This document shows positions 1-5,527 of a stretch of 5,527 nucleotides of DNA, piece after piece. Origin of the DNA: Gammaproteobacteria bacterium (GTDB lineage Bacteria > Pseudomonadota > Gammaproteobacteria > Enterobacterales > Alteromonadaceae); contig JAMCWV010000038.1 of the NCBI GenBank assembly GCA_023481025.1, forward strand, positions 1-5,527, written 5' to 3'. Position numbers and translations under genes: made by a program. Under the pieces are notes generated by a model. That model was not told the origin of the DNA. It did no database searches and saw only the letters and a program-made list of their open reading frames with translations. Numbering within the stretch: the stretch's first letter is position 1; each line of letters opens with the position of its first letter.

Positions 1-389
1 CGTTGATTATCATTGCTGGCGCTGACTATGGTCAGGGTTCGTCGCGTGACTGGGCGGCGAAAGGCGTGCGTTTAGCTGGCGTCGAAGCGATTGTTGCCGA
101 AGGCTTCGAGCGCATTCACCGGACCAATTTGATTGGCATGGGTGTGTTGCCATTGGAGTTCTTCGCGGGCACCACGCGGTTAACGTTGAATCTTGATGGC
201 ACCGAAACTTACGACGTGGAAGGTGACATCGCGCCGGGTGCCGAAATGACCTTGATTATTCACCGGGCTAACGGCGAGCGCGTCGATGTGTCAGTGAAAT
301 GTCGTTTGGACACAGGTGAAGAAGTCTCAATTTATGAAGCGGGCGGTGTATTGCAGCGCTTCGCACAGGACTTCTTAGCGAACGCCTAA
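1..389 (+). CDS. acnD: Fe/S-dependent 2-methylcitrate dehydratase AcnD, C-terminal end (partial)
   Basis: Only the last 128 codons are present. The first whole codon is at position 3, and the TTG there is an internal Leu, not a start. The protein is an aconitase-family enzyme that dehydrates 2-methylcitrate to 2-methylaconitate in the cytosolic 2-methylcitrate cycle for propionate breakdown. What is visible is the C-terminal swivel domain: the aconitase signature [16 protein letters not shown], with the substrate-binding Ser/Arg of GSSRD, then [27 protein letters not shown] and a small beta-rich tail ending in TAA. The catalytic Cys ligands of the 4Fe-4S cluster lie upstream, outside the window. 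AcnD is chosen over housekeeping AcnA because prpF follows directly, an arrangement known for the acnD-prpF pair that replaces prpD. The family is clear; the exact paralogue rests partly on that context. Confidence 0.93.
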   Translation, partial: LIIIAGADYGQGSSRDWAAKGVRLAGVEAIVAEGFERIHRTNLIGMGVLPLEFFAGTTRLTLNLDGTETYDVEGDIAPGAEMTLIIHRANGERVDVSVKCRLDTGEEVSIYEAGGVLQRFAQDFLANA

Positions 390-406
390 GACGCTATGAC
401 ATGACC

Positions 407-435
407 ATGGGAGCAGGCGACTGCTCCCATTTTTT
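407..435 (+). terminator. Rho-independent terminator between acnD and prpF
   Basis: A perfect 10-bp stem (ATGGGAGCAG at 407-416 paired with CTGCTCCCAT at 421-430) closes a GCGA tetraloop of the stabilising GNRA class. The T run spans 430-435. It begins 18 bp after the acnD stop codon and lies ahead of prpF, so it should end most acnD transcripts and leave prpF to read-through or to a separate promoter. Confidence 0.88.
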
Positions 436-472
436 AGCACTGCCAGTATTTCATCATTCGCTTTGCAGTGCT
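436..472 (+). repeat. Inverted repeat in the prpF leader
   Basis: AGCACTGC (436-443) and GCAGTGCT (465-472) are perfect 8-bp complements separated by 21 nt. They follow directly after the T run of the acnD terminator and end 6 nt before the prpF Shine-Dalgarno. A competing short pairing, CAGTA (444-448) with TACTG (473-477), partly overlaps. There is no T run after it, so it is not a terminator. It may shape the 5' end of the prpF message or serve as a protein-binding site. Function is unknown. Confidence 0.4.
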
Positions 473-478
473 TACTGT

Positions 479-485
479 GGGAGAG
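479..485 (+). promoter_or_regulatory. Ribosome binding site of prpF, decides the start
   Basis: GGGAGAG, with GGAG at 480-483, lies 5 nt before ATG 489. It favours that ATG over an in-frame GTG at 468, which has no purine-rich motif in front of it and sits inside a hairpin arm. Confidence 0.65.
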
Positions 486-488
486 ATT

Positions 489-1664
489 ATGTTTAAACCA
501 CAAATTAAAATTCCAGCCACCTATATGCGTGGTGGCACCAGTAAAGGCCTGTTCTTTCGCCTCGACGATCTACCTGCTGCGGCGCAACAGCCGGGCCCAG
601 AGCGCGATGCGATTTTATTGCGGGTGATTGGCTCGCCAGACCCGTACGGAAAACACACCGATGGCATGGGCGGCGCCACTTCGAGCACCAGTAAAACGGT
701 GATCTTGTCGAAAAGCAGCCAAGCCGATCACGATGTGGATTACCTATTCGGTCAAGTTGCAATTGATAAGCCGTTTATTGATTGGAGCGGCAACTGCGGC
801 AACCTGACCTCAGCGGTCGGTTCGTTTGCCGTCAGCGCGGGTTTAGTGCCAGCAGATCGTATTCCTGAAAATGGTACCGCAGTCGTGCGGATTTGGCAGG
901 TGAATATTCAAAAAACCATCATTGCCCATGTGCCGATTACCAACGGTGAAGTGCAAGAAACCGGTGACTTTGAACTCGACGGGGTGACCTTCCCAGCGGC
1001 GGAAGTACCCATTGAGTTTTTGGATCCGGCCGATGGTGAAGGGGCCATGTTCCCAACGGGTAACGTGGTTGATGACCTTGATGTTCCGGGCGTCGGCGTC
1101 TTGCGCGCGACGATGATCAACGCCGGCATTCCGACGATTTTCGTCAATGCGGCGGATATTGGTTACAGCGGTACCGAACTGCAAGGCGCGATTAATGAAG
1201 ATGCCAAAGCTTTGGCGATGTTTGAAACCATTCGTGCCTACGGCGCCGTGAAAATGGGTTTAATCAACGACATCGCGGAAGCAGAAGCACGCCAACATAC
1301 GCCGAAAGTTGCTTTTGTGGCACCGCCAGTCAGCTACAACTCGTCAAGTGGTAAGGCTGTAGATGCGAATGAAATCGACTTAAACGTGCGTGCCTTGTCG
1401 ATGGGTAAATTGCATCACGCCATGATGGGTACGGCTGCGGTTGCGATTGGCACTGCTGCTGCCGTTCCGGGCACGCTGGTGAATTTAGCTGCCGGTGGTG
1501 GTGAACGCACTGCGGTAACCTTTGGCCACCCCTCAGGCACGCTGCGCGTTGGCGCGGAAGCTGCACTGGTCGACGGCCAATGGGTAGTGAAAAAAGCGCT
1601 GATGAGCCGCAGCGCCCGCGTGCTGATGGAAGGTTGGGTGCGAGTGCCGGGCGATTGCTTGTAA
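489..1664 (+). CDS. prpF: 2-methylaconitate cis-trans isomerase PrpF
   Basis: PrpF isomerises the 2-methylaconitate made by AcnD so that it can be rehydrated to 2-methylisocitrate, the substrate of PrpB lyase. AcnD plus PrpF thus substitute for PrpD in propionate catabolism. The protein is 391 residues from ATG 489, the usual size for the family, and has the two-domain diaminopimelate epimerase-like fold. Visible marks are the N-terminal MRGGTSKG motif (residues 13-20), GSPDPYGKHTDGMGGATSSTSKT (48-70) and DWSGNCGNLTSAVG (98-111). Lys69 and Cys103 align, with a constant offset of four, with the Lys73 and Cys107 I recall as the catalytic pair of the Shewanella enzyme. The start is chosen by the GGGAGAG ribosome site. 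A related possibility is another PrpF-family isomerase such as 4-oxalomesaconate tautomerase, but the acnD neighbour makes PrpF much more likely. The gene is intact and flanked by intrinsic terminators on both sides. Confidence 0.95.
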   Translation: MFKPQIKIPATYMRGGTSKGLFFRLDDLPAAAQQPGPERDAILLRVIGSPDPYGKHTDGMGGATSSTSKTVILSKSSQADHDVDYLFGQVAIDKPFIDWSGNCGNLTSAVGSFAVSAGLVPADRIPENGTAVVRIWQVNIQKTIIAHVPITNGEVQETGDFELDGVTFPAAEVPIEFLDPADGEGAMFPTGNVVDDLDVPGVGVLRATMINAGIPTIFVNAADIGYSGTELQGAINEDAKALAMFETIRAYGAVKMGLINDIAEAEARQHTPKVAFVAPPVSYNSSSGKAVDANEIDLNVRALSMGKLHHAMMGTAAVAIGTAAAVPGTLVNLAAGGGERTAVTFGHPSGTLRVGAEAALVDGQWVVKKALMSRSARVLMEGWVRVPGDCL

Positions 1665-1695
1665 GAGCAGTTGATTGCGTTATTTCGGTTTAATT

Positions 1696-1721
1696 AAACT
1701 CCCGCTTTGGCGGGAGTTTTT
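1696..1721 (+). terminator. Rho-independent terminator after prpF
   Basis: A perfect 10-bp stem (AAACTCCCGC at 1696-1705 with GCGGGAGTTT at 1710-1719) has a TTTG loop and a T run at 1717-1721. It lies 31 bp after the prpF stop and closes the propionate operon. A 12-bp perfect palindrome, GTTTAATTAAAC (1688-1699), overlaps its left arm. Because prpF and the next gene run the same way, this hairpin is the likely transcriptional border between the metabolic and defence parts. Confidence 0.88.
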
Positions 1722-1747
1722 GTTAGGGCAGTCGATTTTCTAACGAG

Positions 1748-1777
1748 TTGTTGTTTCGTTTCAGCCTATGTTATAAC
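1748..1777 (+). promoter_or_regulatory. Candidate sigma-70 promoter of the WYL regulator gene
   Basis: TATAAC at 1772-1777 matches five of six -10 consensus bases. TTGTTG at 1748-1753, 18 bp upstream, is a weak -35. The -10 lies inside the perfect 8-bp palindrome GTTATAAC (1770-1777), where a bound repressor would block polymerase. It would give a short leader of about 30 nt. The preceding terminator implies that a promoter must lie between 1722 and 1800, but this exact placement is only a best guess. Confidence 0.35.
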
Positions 1778-1802
1778 CGTGTTAATGAACGGAGTAGATC
1801 AC

Positions 1803-1810
1803 AGGAGGTG
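1803..1810 (+). promoter_or_regulatory. Near-perfect Shine-Dalgarno of the WYL regulator
   Basis: AGGAGGTG, 2 nt before ATG 1813 (4 nt from AGGAGG), is almost full complement to the 16S 3' end. It fixes the start codon and suggests efficient translation, stronger than the sites of cas3 and casA. Confidence 0.8.
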
Positions 1811-1812
1811 AA

Positions 1813-2649
1813 ATGCAAAAATTAGATCAACAAAGCCGATTAGCTTTCATCGATTTTATTTTGTACTGGGAAGGCGAAATACAAATTAAAACGTTAACGG
1901 CGCATTTTTCAATTAGTCGTCAACAGGCTTGGCACGATGTGCGCGCCTATTGTGAAAGCTTTCCTCAGAACTGTAAGTCCGACCCAAAAGAAAAAGTGTA
2001 TCGAGCGCTCTCAAGCTTTCGTCCCCAGCTAATCATCTCCGACATTGACCAATATTTGAACTGGGTTGAAAACCCAAACATGCTTCCTCAAGGCACCAAT
2101 AAAGTATTCAAGAAGTCGCCCATACTAAAGCTGCCACCTAGACAAGTTGACCCAGCAATTATTCGCAAGTTAGTCGTCGCAATGCGCAGTCATCAGCGTA
2201 TTGAAGTCGACTATGTTTCACTAACAAACCCAAGCCGCGAAGGACGAATTATTGTTCCCCACACATTCTTCAATACGGGCCTGCGCTGGCACCTTCGTGC
2301 CTACTGTGAGAAGCATCAAGAGTATCGAGACTTTGTTCTAAGTCGATTCCGAGGTGATGTTGATTTGTTAGGAACCAGCGAGAAAACTGGCGAGTGCGAT
2401 CAGAATTGGCATCAAGAGATCGAACTCGTTTTTGTCCCTGACAGGCGTCTAAATAGTGAACAGCAGGCTGTTATTGCTCACGATTACAAAATGCAGGACG
2501 GTGAATTACGAGTTTCAACACGGGCGGCTTTAGCACACTACTTGCTTCAGCAAATGCAAGTCAATATTAAAACACTGCACGCTAGCCCAGAGGCTCAACA
2601 ATTAGAGCTTGTAAACTTAAGTGACATAAAACCGTGGCTTTTTGATTGA
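1813..2649 (+). CDS. WYL-domain transcriptional regulator, BrxR/CapW-like
   Basis: This 278-residue cytosolic protein is probably a dimeric DNA-binding regulator of the adjacent cas genes. Residues about 5-80 look like a winged helix-turn-helix (EIQIKTLTAHFSISRQQAWHDVRAY at 22-46, with SRQQAWHDV as the likely recognition helix). Residues about 112-182 form the WYL domain: VDPAIIRKLVVAMRSHQRIEVDYVSL, then VPHTFFNTGLRWHLRAYCE and EYRDFVLSRFRG. The eponymous W-Y-L is W159-H160-L161 here, and Arg178 is the conserved Arg of the LxR strand. Residues about 200-278 fit the C-terminal WCX-type extension. WYL proteins with this architecture (BrxR, CapW) are known repressors of phage-defence operons, thought to respond to a nucleic-acid or nucleotide ligand. 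The gene sits between the prpF terminator and cas3, on the same strand, with a 152-bp gap holding inverted repeats. That it regulates cas3-casA, and whether as repressor or activator, is inferred from position. Confidence 0.87.
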   Translation: MQKLDQQSRLAFIDFILYWEGEIQIKTLTAHFSISRQQAWHDVRAYCESFPQNCKSDPKEKVYRALSSFRPQLIISDIDQYLNWVENPNMLPQGTNKVFKKSPILKLPPRQVDPAIIRKLVVAMRSHQRIEVDYVSLTNPSREGRIIVPHTFFNTGLRWHLRAYCEKHQEYRDFVLSRFRGDVDLLGTSEKTGECDQNWHQEIELVFVPDRRLNSEQQAVIAHDYKMQDGELRVSTRAALAHYLLQQMQVNIKTLHASPEAQQLELVNLSDIKPWLFD

Positions 2650-2670
2650 TGGGCAGGGTAATCGAGGTAA

Positions 2671-2693
2671 CTAGGTAAAGTAAGTTTACCTAG
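2671..2693. promoter_or_regulatory. Perfect inverted repeat upstream of cas3, candidate WYL-regulator operator
   Basis: CTAGGTAAA (2671-2679) and TTTACCTAG (2685-2693) are perfect 9-bp inverted copies with a 5-bp spacer (GTAAG), 23 bp in all. The half-site centres are about 14 bp apart. It starts 21 bp after the WYL gene stop. No T run follows on either strand, so it is not an ordinary intrinsic terminator. The size and symmetry fit a homodimeric winged-HTH protein, and inverted-repeat operators are known for BrxR/CapW-type regulators. The adjacent regulator is the obvious candidate ligand; binding is not shown by sequence. Confidence 0.6.
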
Positions 2694-2748
2694 CGATTTG
2701 CGTGAGGGTTGAACAGTTTTTGTACTGGTGTAGGGTGAGGTGATTGCT

Positions 2749-2775
2749 GATGATCGCATCATCTAAGGGTATAAA
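2749..2775 (+). promoter_or_regulatory. Candidate cas3 promoter with overlapping inverted repeat
   Basis: TATAAA at 2770-2775 is a good -10 candidate, giving a start point about 20 nt before cas3. No good -35 sits 16-18 bp upstream; TTGCTG (2744-2749) is 20 bp away. The -35 zone is instead occupied by a perfect 6-bp inverted repeat, GATGAT (2749-2754) and ATCATC (2758-2763), with a CGC spacer. This could be a promoter that depends on a bound activator, or a repressor site. Weak evidence. Confidence 0.3.
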
Positions 2776-2801
2776 CCGAGAGTAAGGATTTAAGAATAAG
2801 A

Positions 2802-5360
2802 ATGTTAAGACCTAAGCTAAAACAATCTATCAGCTCCGTACCTTATGAAAAAGTGCCAGCTAAGACATTCGATAGCAGCGGTCGGAAGATACCGGGCCGA
2901 AGCGTCGAAAATCATTGCAGAATCGTAGGTGAAGTCGCCAAAGAAATAATTCAGCGCTCGACGGTGTCATTCCTTTTCCCGAAAGGAGCAGCGTTCACAG
3001 CTGCTACTCATGATATTGGTAAAGTAAGTCCTACTTTCTATAACAAGATTATGCACGCGTGTAATGGTGAGTTATTACCGAACGTAAATTTTCAGCTGGA
3101 GAGAACTTGGAACGGTCATGCGGGCGTTAGTCAATTAACTGCCAAGCATTTGAATGCACCGAATTACATACCAGAGATTATCGGCCAGCATCACGGATTT
3201 TCACCGGCCGTTTCTGGACTTAGAGCAACGGACGAAGTTCTTGGTGGTCAAGCGTGGCAGTCTGAGAGAGAAAAACTGGTAGCTTCATTAGAAGAGTCAT
3301 TAGAAGAGTCTTGGCCACAAGAGGTGTCCGTTGCGCAAGCTCGTTTACTTGCAGGATTAACTTCAGTTTCAGATTGGATAGGGTCAGGTTACCAATTCGA
3401 AGATCCAAGAACGCCTTGGGCAGATAAAATCAAGATTGCCGTAGATGACGCAGGCTTTGTGCCTGTCACTTATCGTTTAGGGTTAAGTTTTGAAGAGGTT
3501 TTTGGCTTCGTTCCACATGACGCTCAGTCAACCTTGATAAAAGAAGTTACTGCCCCAGGCGTTTATGTTTTAGAAGCTCCGATGGGTTTAGGTAAAACTG
3601 AAGCGGCTTTATATGCTGCTTATCAGATATTACAGAAAGGAAAGTGTTCTGGTATCTATTTCGCATTACCTACTCAATTGACTTCAAACAAAATTTACGA
3701 ACGTTTCCAAACTTTTTTGGAGGCAATCTTAGCGGATAACTGCAGTCATCGTTCGTTACTTTTGCATGCAAATGCTTGGCTGTTCGAAAAGGACATGGGT
3801 GAAGAAGGTCGGCCCGGTGGAGCTTGGTTCAATAAAAGTAAGCGAGGTCTTCTTGCGCCTTTCGCAGTTGGAACTATTGATCAAGCATTAATGGCAGCAA
3901 TGAATGTCAAACATGGATTTGTACGAGCATTTGGTTTGGCGGGGAAGGTGGTAATTCTCGACGAAGTTCACACTTATGATGCATACACAAGCACATTGCT
4001 GGATTCTCTTATCGAATTGCTTCGGAATCTTGGATGCACAGTAATCATCCTGAGTGCAACGCTCAACAAAGAAAGACGTGTAAGCCTGCTTAAGAGGGAA
4101 TGCTCATCTTTAGACTATCCATTAGTTACCTCAAGTGTAAACACAGATCATGAGCATATAAGGGAAGTAAGTGTACTCTCAAGCTCAAACAAAGAGTATC
4201 AAATTAACTTAATCGCAAACGATAAATTAGGGCTTGAAGAAGCTTTGAAGCGCGCAGCAAAAGGGCAGCAGGTACTGTGGATAGAAAATACCGTGAAAGA
4301 AGCTCAGCAACGTTATCTAGATTTAGCCGCTCGTGCCGCAGAACTTGGAATTTCAACTGGATTGCTGCATTCGCGTTTCACAGTAAATGACCGGCAGAGA
4401 ATTGAGGATGAATGGGTCAATTTATTTGGTAAATCAGGATGGAAGCGGCGAAGCGAAAAAGGGCGTATTCTAATCGGCACTCAAGTTCTAGAACAATCAC
4501 TCGACATTGACGCTGATTTTATGGTGTCTCGCTTTGCACCAACGGATATGTTGTTGCAGCGATTGGGTCGATTGTGGCGCCACTCTCAAACACCTCGCTC
4601 TAAACATGCAAAGCCAGAAGCTTGGTTTTTGGCACCTGAGTTAACAGAAGCAATGGAAGCACCTGAGAAACACTTTGGATCAAGTGCTTATGTATATAGC
4701 CCGTACGTTTTGTGTCGGAGTTTAGAGGTTTGGGCTGGCCGTAGAAAAGTTAGTTTACCCATTGATATTCGTAATTTAATAGAAGAAACATATTCAGACA
4801 GGGACGAACAGGGAAGTATGAAGCGATGGCTCCATGAGCTCGAGCATGGCAATCGGTACAGAAAAGGAAGAAGGGATTTACAGCAACTTGCGAGAATCGG
4901 CTTGGCAGAAGATGGTAACACTTTGCCAGAGAGTAAAGCTCAGACCCGATACAGCGAAATAGACAGCTTCGAAGTGTTAATTCTCAAAGGAATTTCTAGA
5001 GATGCTGAACGGGCGTTAATAATATTTTTGGACGGTAGCCAATTAGAGTTGCCGCTGCATAGGTACAAACTTGAAAAGGCCGAATGGCGCAAACGTACAG
5101 CTCTTCTTATGCAGCACATTGTTCATGTTCCTCCGAGCGATAAACCTAAATCAGTACCGGCAGATGTTTTAAAACGTTTCGGGCTGCAGCATTGTTTCTA
5201 TTTGGGGAATCCCGACTGGAGCGATAAAGATGAGAGTATTTTAAACGTCGCTATTGTCGATGACAGCGATTGTTTGCGAAGCATTGAAAATACCCAAGTG
5301 CACGATAAATACCGCTTGGAATACCGAGATGATCTCGGTTACCGAGTTATCAAAAACTAG
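2802..5360 (+). CDS. cas3: CRISPR-associated nuclease-helicase Cas3 (type I-E)
   Basis: Cas3 is recruited by target-bound Cascade to nick, unwind and degrade invading DNA. The 852 residues carry both activities in the usual order. The N-terminal HD nuclease has H38, H70-D71 with K74 (THDIGK), H106, H130-H131 (GQHHGF) and D191 (SDW), the metal-binding set. The SF2 helicase has Walker A in EAPMGLGKTEAAL (258-270), motif Ia ALPTQLTSNKIYERF (288-302), DEVH at 387-390, SAT at 418-420, motif IV VLWIENT (491-497), motif V GTQVLEQSLDID (559-570) and motif VI QRLGRLWRH (586-594). The remaining C-terminal part, from about 620, fits the Cas3 accessory domain. The length is near to slightly below typical I-E Cas3 proteins, and no motif is missing, so it should be active. 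ATG 2802 is the only plausible start: an in-frame stop lies at 2772-2774 with no start codon between. The ribosome site is weak (AAGGA at 2784-2788, 13 nt away). The type is fixed by casA 11 bp downstream. Confidence 0.97.
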   Translation: MLRPKLKQSISSVPYEKVPAKTFDSSGRKIPGRSVENHCRIVGEVAKEIIQRSTVSFLFPKGAAFTAATHDIGKVSPTFYNKIMHACNGELLPNVNFQLERTWNGHAGVSQLTAKHLNAPNYIPEIIGQHHGFSPAVSGLRATDEVLGGQAWQSEREKLVASLEESLEESWPQEVSVAQARLLAGLTSVSDWIGSGYQFEDPRTPWADKIKIAVDDAGFVPVTYRLGLSFEEVFGFVPHDAQSTLIKEVTAPGVYVLEAPMGLGKTEAALYAAYQILQKGKCSGIYFALPTQLTSNKIYERFQTFLEAILADNCSHRSLLLHANAWLFEKDMGEEGRPGGAWFNKSKRGLLAPFAVGTIDQALMAAMNVKHGFVRAFGLAGKVVILDEVHTYDAYTSTLLDSLIELLRNLGCTVIILSATLNKERRVSLLKRECSSLDYPLVTSSVNTDHEHIREVSVLSSSNKEYQINLIANDKLGLEEALKRAAKGQQVLWIENTVKEAQQRYLDLAARAAELGISTGLLHSRFTVNDRQRIEDEWVNLFGKSGWKRRSEKGRILIGTQVLEQSLDIDADFMVSRFAPTDMLLQRLGRLWRHSQTPRSKHAKPEAWFLAPELTEAMEAPEKHFGSSAYVYSPYVLCRSLEVWAGRRKVSLPIDIRNLIEETYSDRDEQGSMKRWLHELEHGNRYRKGRRDLQQLARIGLAEDGNTLPESKAQTRYSEIDSFEVLILKGISRDAERALIIFLDGSQLELPLHRYKLEKAEWRKRTALLMQHIVHVPPSDKPKSVPADVLKRFGLQHCFYLGNPDWSDKDESILNVAIVDDSDCLRSIENTQVHDKYRLEYRDDLGYRVIKN
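3285..3310 (+). repeat. cas3: In-frame 12-bp tandem duplication inside cas3
   Basis: TCATTAGAAGAG occurs twice in tandem, followed by a further TC: 26 bp with a 12-bp period. It encodes SLEESLEES (residues 162-170), between the HH motif and Asp191 of the HD domain. The reading frame is kept, and the acidic stretch probably lies in a surface loop or helix. It looks like a slippage duplication. Confidence 0.7.
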
Positions 5361-5371
5361 GAACTATAGCG

Positions 5372-5527
5372 ATGGAAAACCGTTTTAATTTAGTTGATGA
5401 ACCTTGGATACCGGTTGCCGATTATGGCCGAGTCAGCCTTAGGCAAATTTTTACTAACTCTGATTATCGAGCATTAGGCGGAAATCCAGTGCAGAAGATC
5501 GCTTTGCTAAAGCTGCTTCTTGCTGTT
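5372..5527 (+). CDS. casA: Type I-E Cascade large subunit CasA/Cse1 (Cas8e), N-terminal part
   Basis: An open frame begins at ATG 5372, 11 bp after the cas3 stop, and runs off the window edge after 52 codons. It is too short to be counted as a long ORF but is clearly coding. It begins MENRFNLVDEPWIPV, and the LVDEPWIPV segment (residues 7-15) is the hallmark start of Cse1/CasA. This is followed by VSLRQIF and an ALGGNPVQKIALLKLLLAV helix (residues 34-52), as in the family. CasA is the large subunit of Cascade; it reads the PAM, helps open target DNA and recruits Cas3. The Shine-Dalgarno is modest: AGGA at 5359-5362, overlapping the cas3 stop codon and 9 nt from the ATG. Tight spacing indicates co-transcription, perhaps with translational coupling to cas3. 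The remaining roughly 450 residues and the cse2-cas7-cas5-cas6-cas1-cas2 genes are expected beyond the edge but cannot be seen. Confidence 0.93.
   Translation, partial: MENRFNLVDEPWIPVADYGRVSLRQIFTNSDYRALGGNPVQKIALLKLLLAV

Noticed and set aside
3..5. TTG as a start codon of a small 128-residue protein
   Set aside because: The sequence that follows is the middle of the aconitase C-terminal domain. The frame is simply cut by the window edge.
468..488. Upstream in-frame GTG start for prpF adding seven residues
   Set aside because: No Shine-Dalgarno precedes it, it lies within a hairpin arm, and ATG 489 has a good ribosome site and gives the usual PrpF N-terminus.
505..1566. Open frames of 78-113 codons on the minus strand across prpF
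   Set aside because: They are antisense to a well-supported gene, overlap each other, and have low-complexity or unrecognisable products with no ribosome sites noted. They are shadows of a GC-richer gene.
1777..1792. CCGT...ACGG inverted repeat before the WYL gene as a second operator
   Set aside because: Only four bases per arm match and the interior is not symmetrical, which is within chance expectation.
2671..2693. Inverted repeat read as a terminator of the WYL gene
   Set aside because: Neither strand has a T run after the stem and the stem is only moderately GC-rich, so an operator is the better reading. No other terminator was found after the WYL gene, so read-through into cas3 is possible.
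2650..2801. CRISPR repeats, or a small gene, in the WYL-cas3 gap
   Set aside because: No repeat of 28-29 bp recurs at regular spacing anywhere in the window, and no open frame with a credible start fits this gap.
3220..4921. Minus-strand open frames at 3220-3408 and 4688-4921 within cas3
   Set aside because: They lie opposite conserved Cas3 coding sequence and have no recognisable domain or independent context, so there is no support as genes.

Overview
The window looks like a Gammaproteobacterial chromosome segment. It joins the end of a propionate (2-methylcitrate cycle) operon to the start of a type I-E CRISPR-Cas locus. The host class is inferred from the AcnD + PrpF version of the 2-methylcitrate pathway and from protein similarity recognised by eye. 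No species can be named from the sequence alone.

Left part (1-1721), metabolism: the 3' end of acnD (Fe/S 2-methylcitrate dehydratase) is followed by a strong intrinsic terminator (407-435) and a short leader with its own hairpin. Next comes complete prpF (2-methylaconitate isomerase, 489-1664), closed by a second intrinsic terminator (1696-1721). AcnD and PrpF together replace PrpD in converting 2-methylcitrate towards 2-methylisocitrate. The terminator between them suggests prpF is expressed at a lower or separately controlled level.

Right part (about 1722-5527), defence: a 278-residue WYL-domain transcription regulator of the BrxR/CapW general type (1813-2649) has a near-perfect Shine-Dalgarno. 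A 152-bp intergenic region follows, carrying a perfect 9-bp inverted repeat with a 5-bp spacer (2671-2693) and a second 6-bp inverted repeat (2749-2763) next to a possible -10 box. Then comes full-length cas3 (HD nuclease plus SF2 helicase, 2802-5360) and, 11 bp on, the first 52 codons of casA/cse1 (5372 to the edge). The rest of Cascade, cas1-cas2 and any CRISPR array would lie beyond the right edge. No array is present here.

Working model: the WYL protein binds operator(s) upstream of cas3 and controls the cas operon, and perhaps itself. Cas3 and CasA are the effector nuclease-helicase and the large Cascade subunit that recruits it. Base composition falls visibly from the prp genes to the cas genes, which fits acquisition of the defence locus downstream of prpF. 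The system type is known. The less usual part is the locally encoded WYL regulator and its candidate operators in a type I-E locus.
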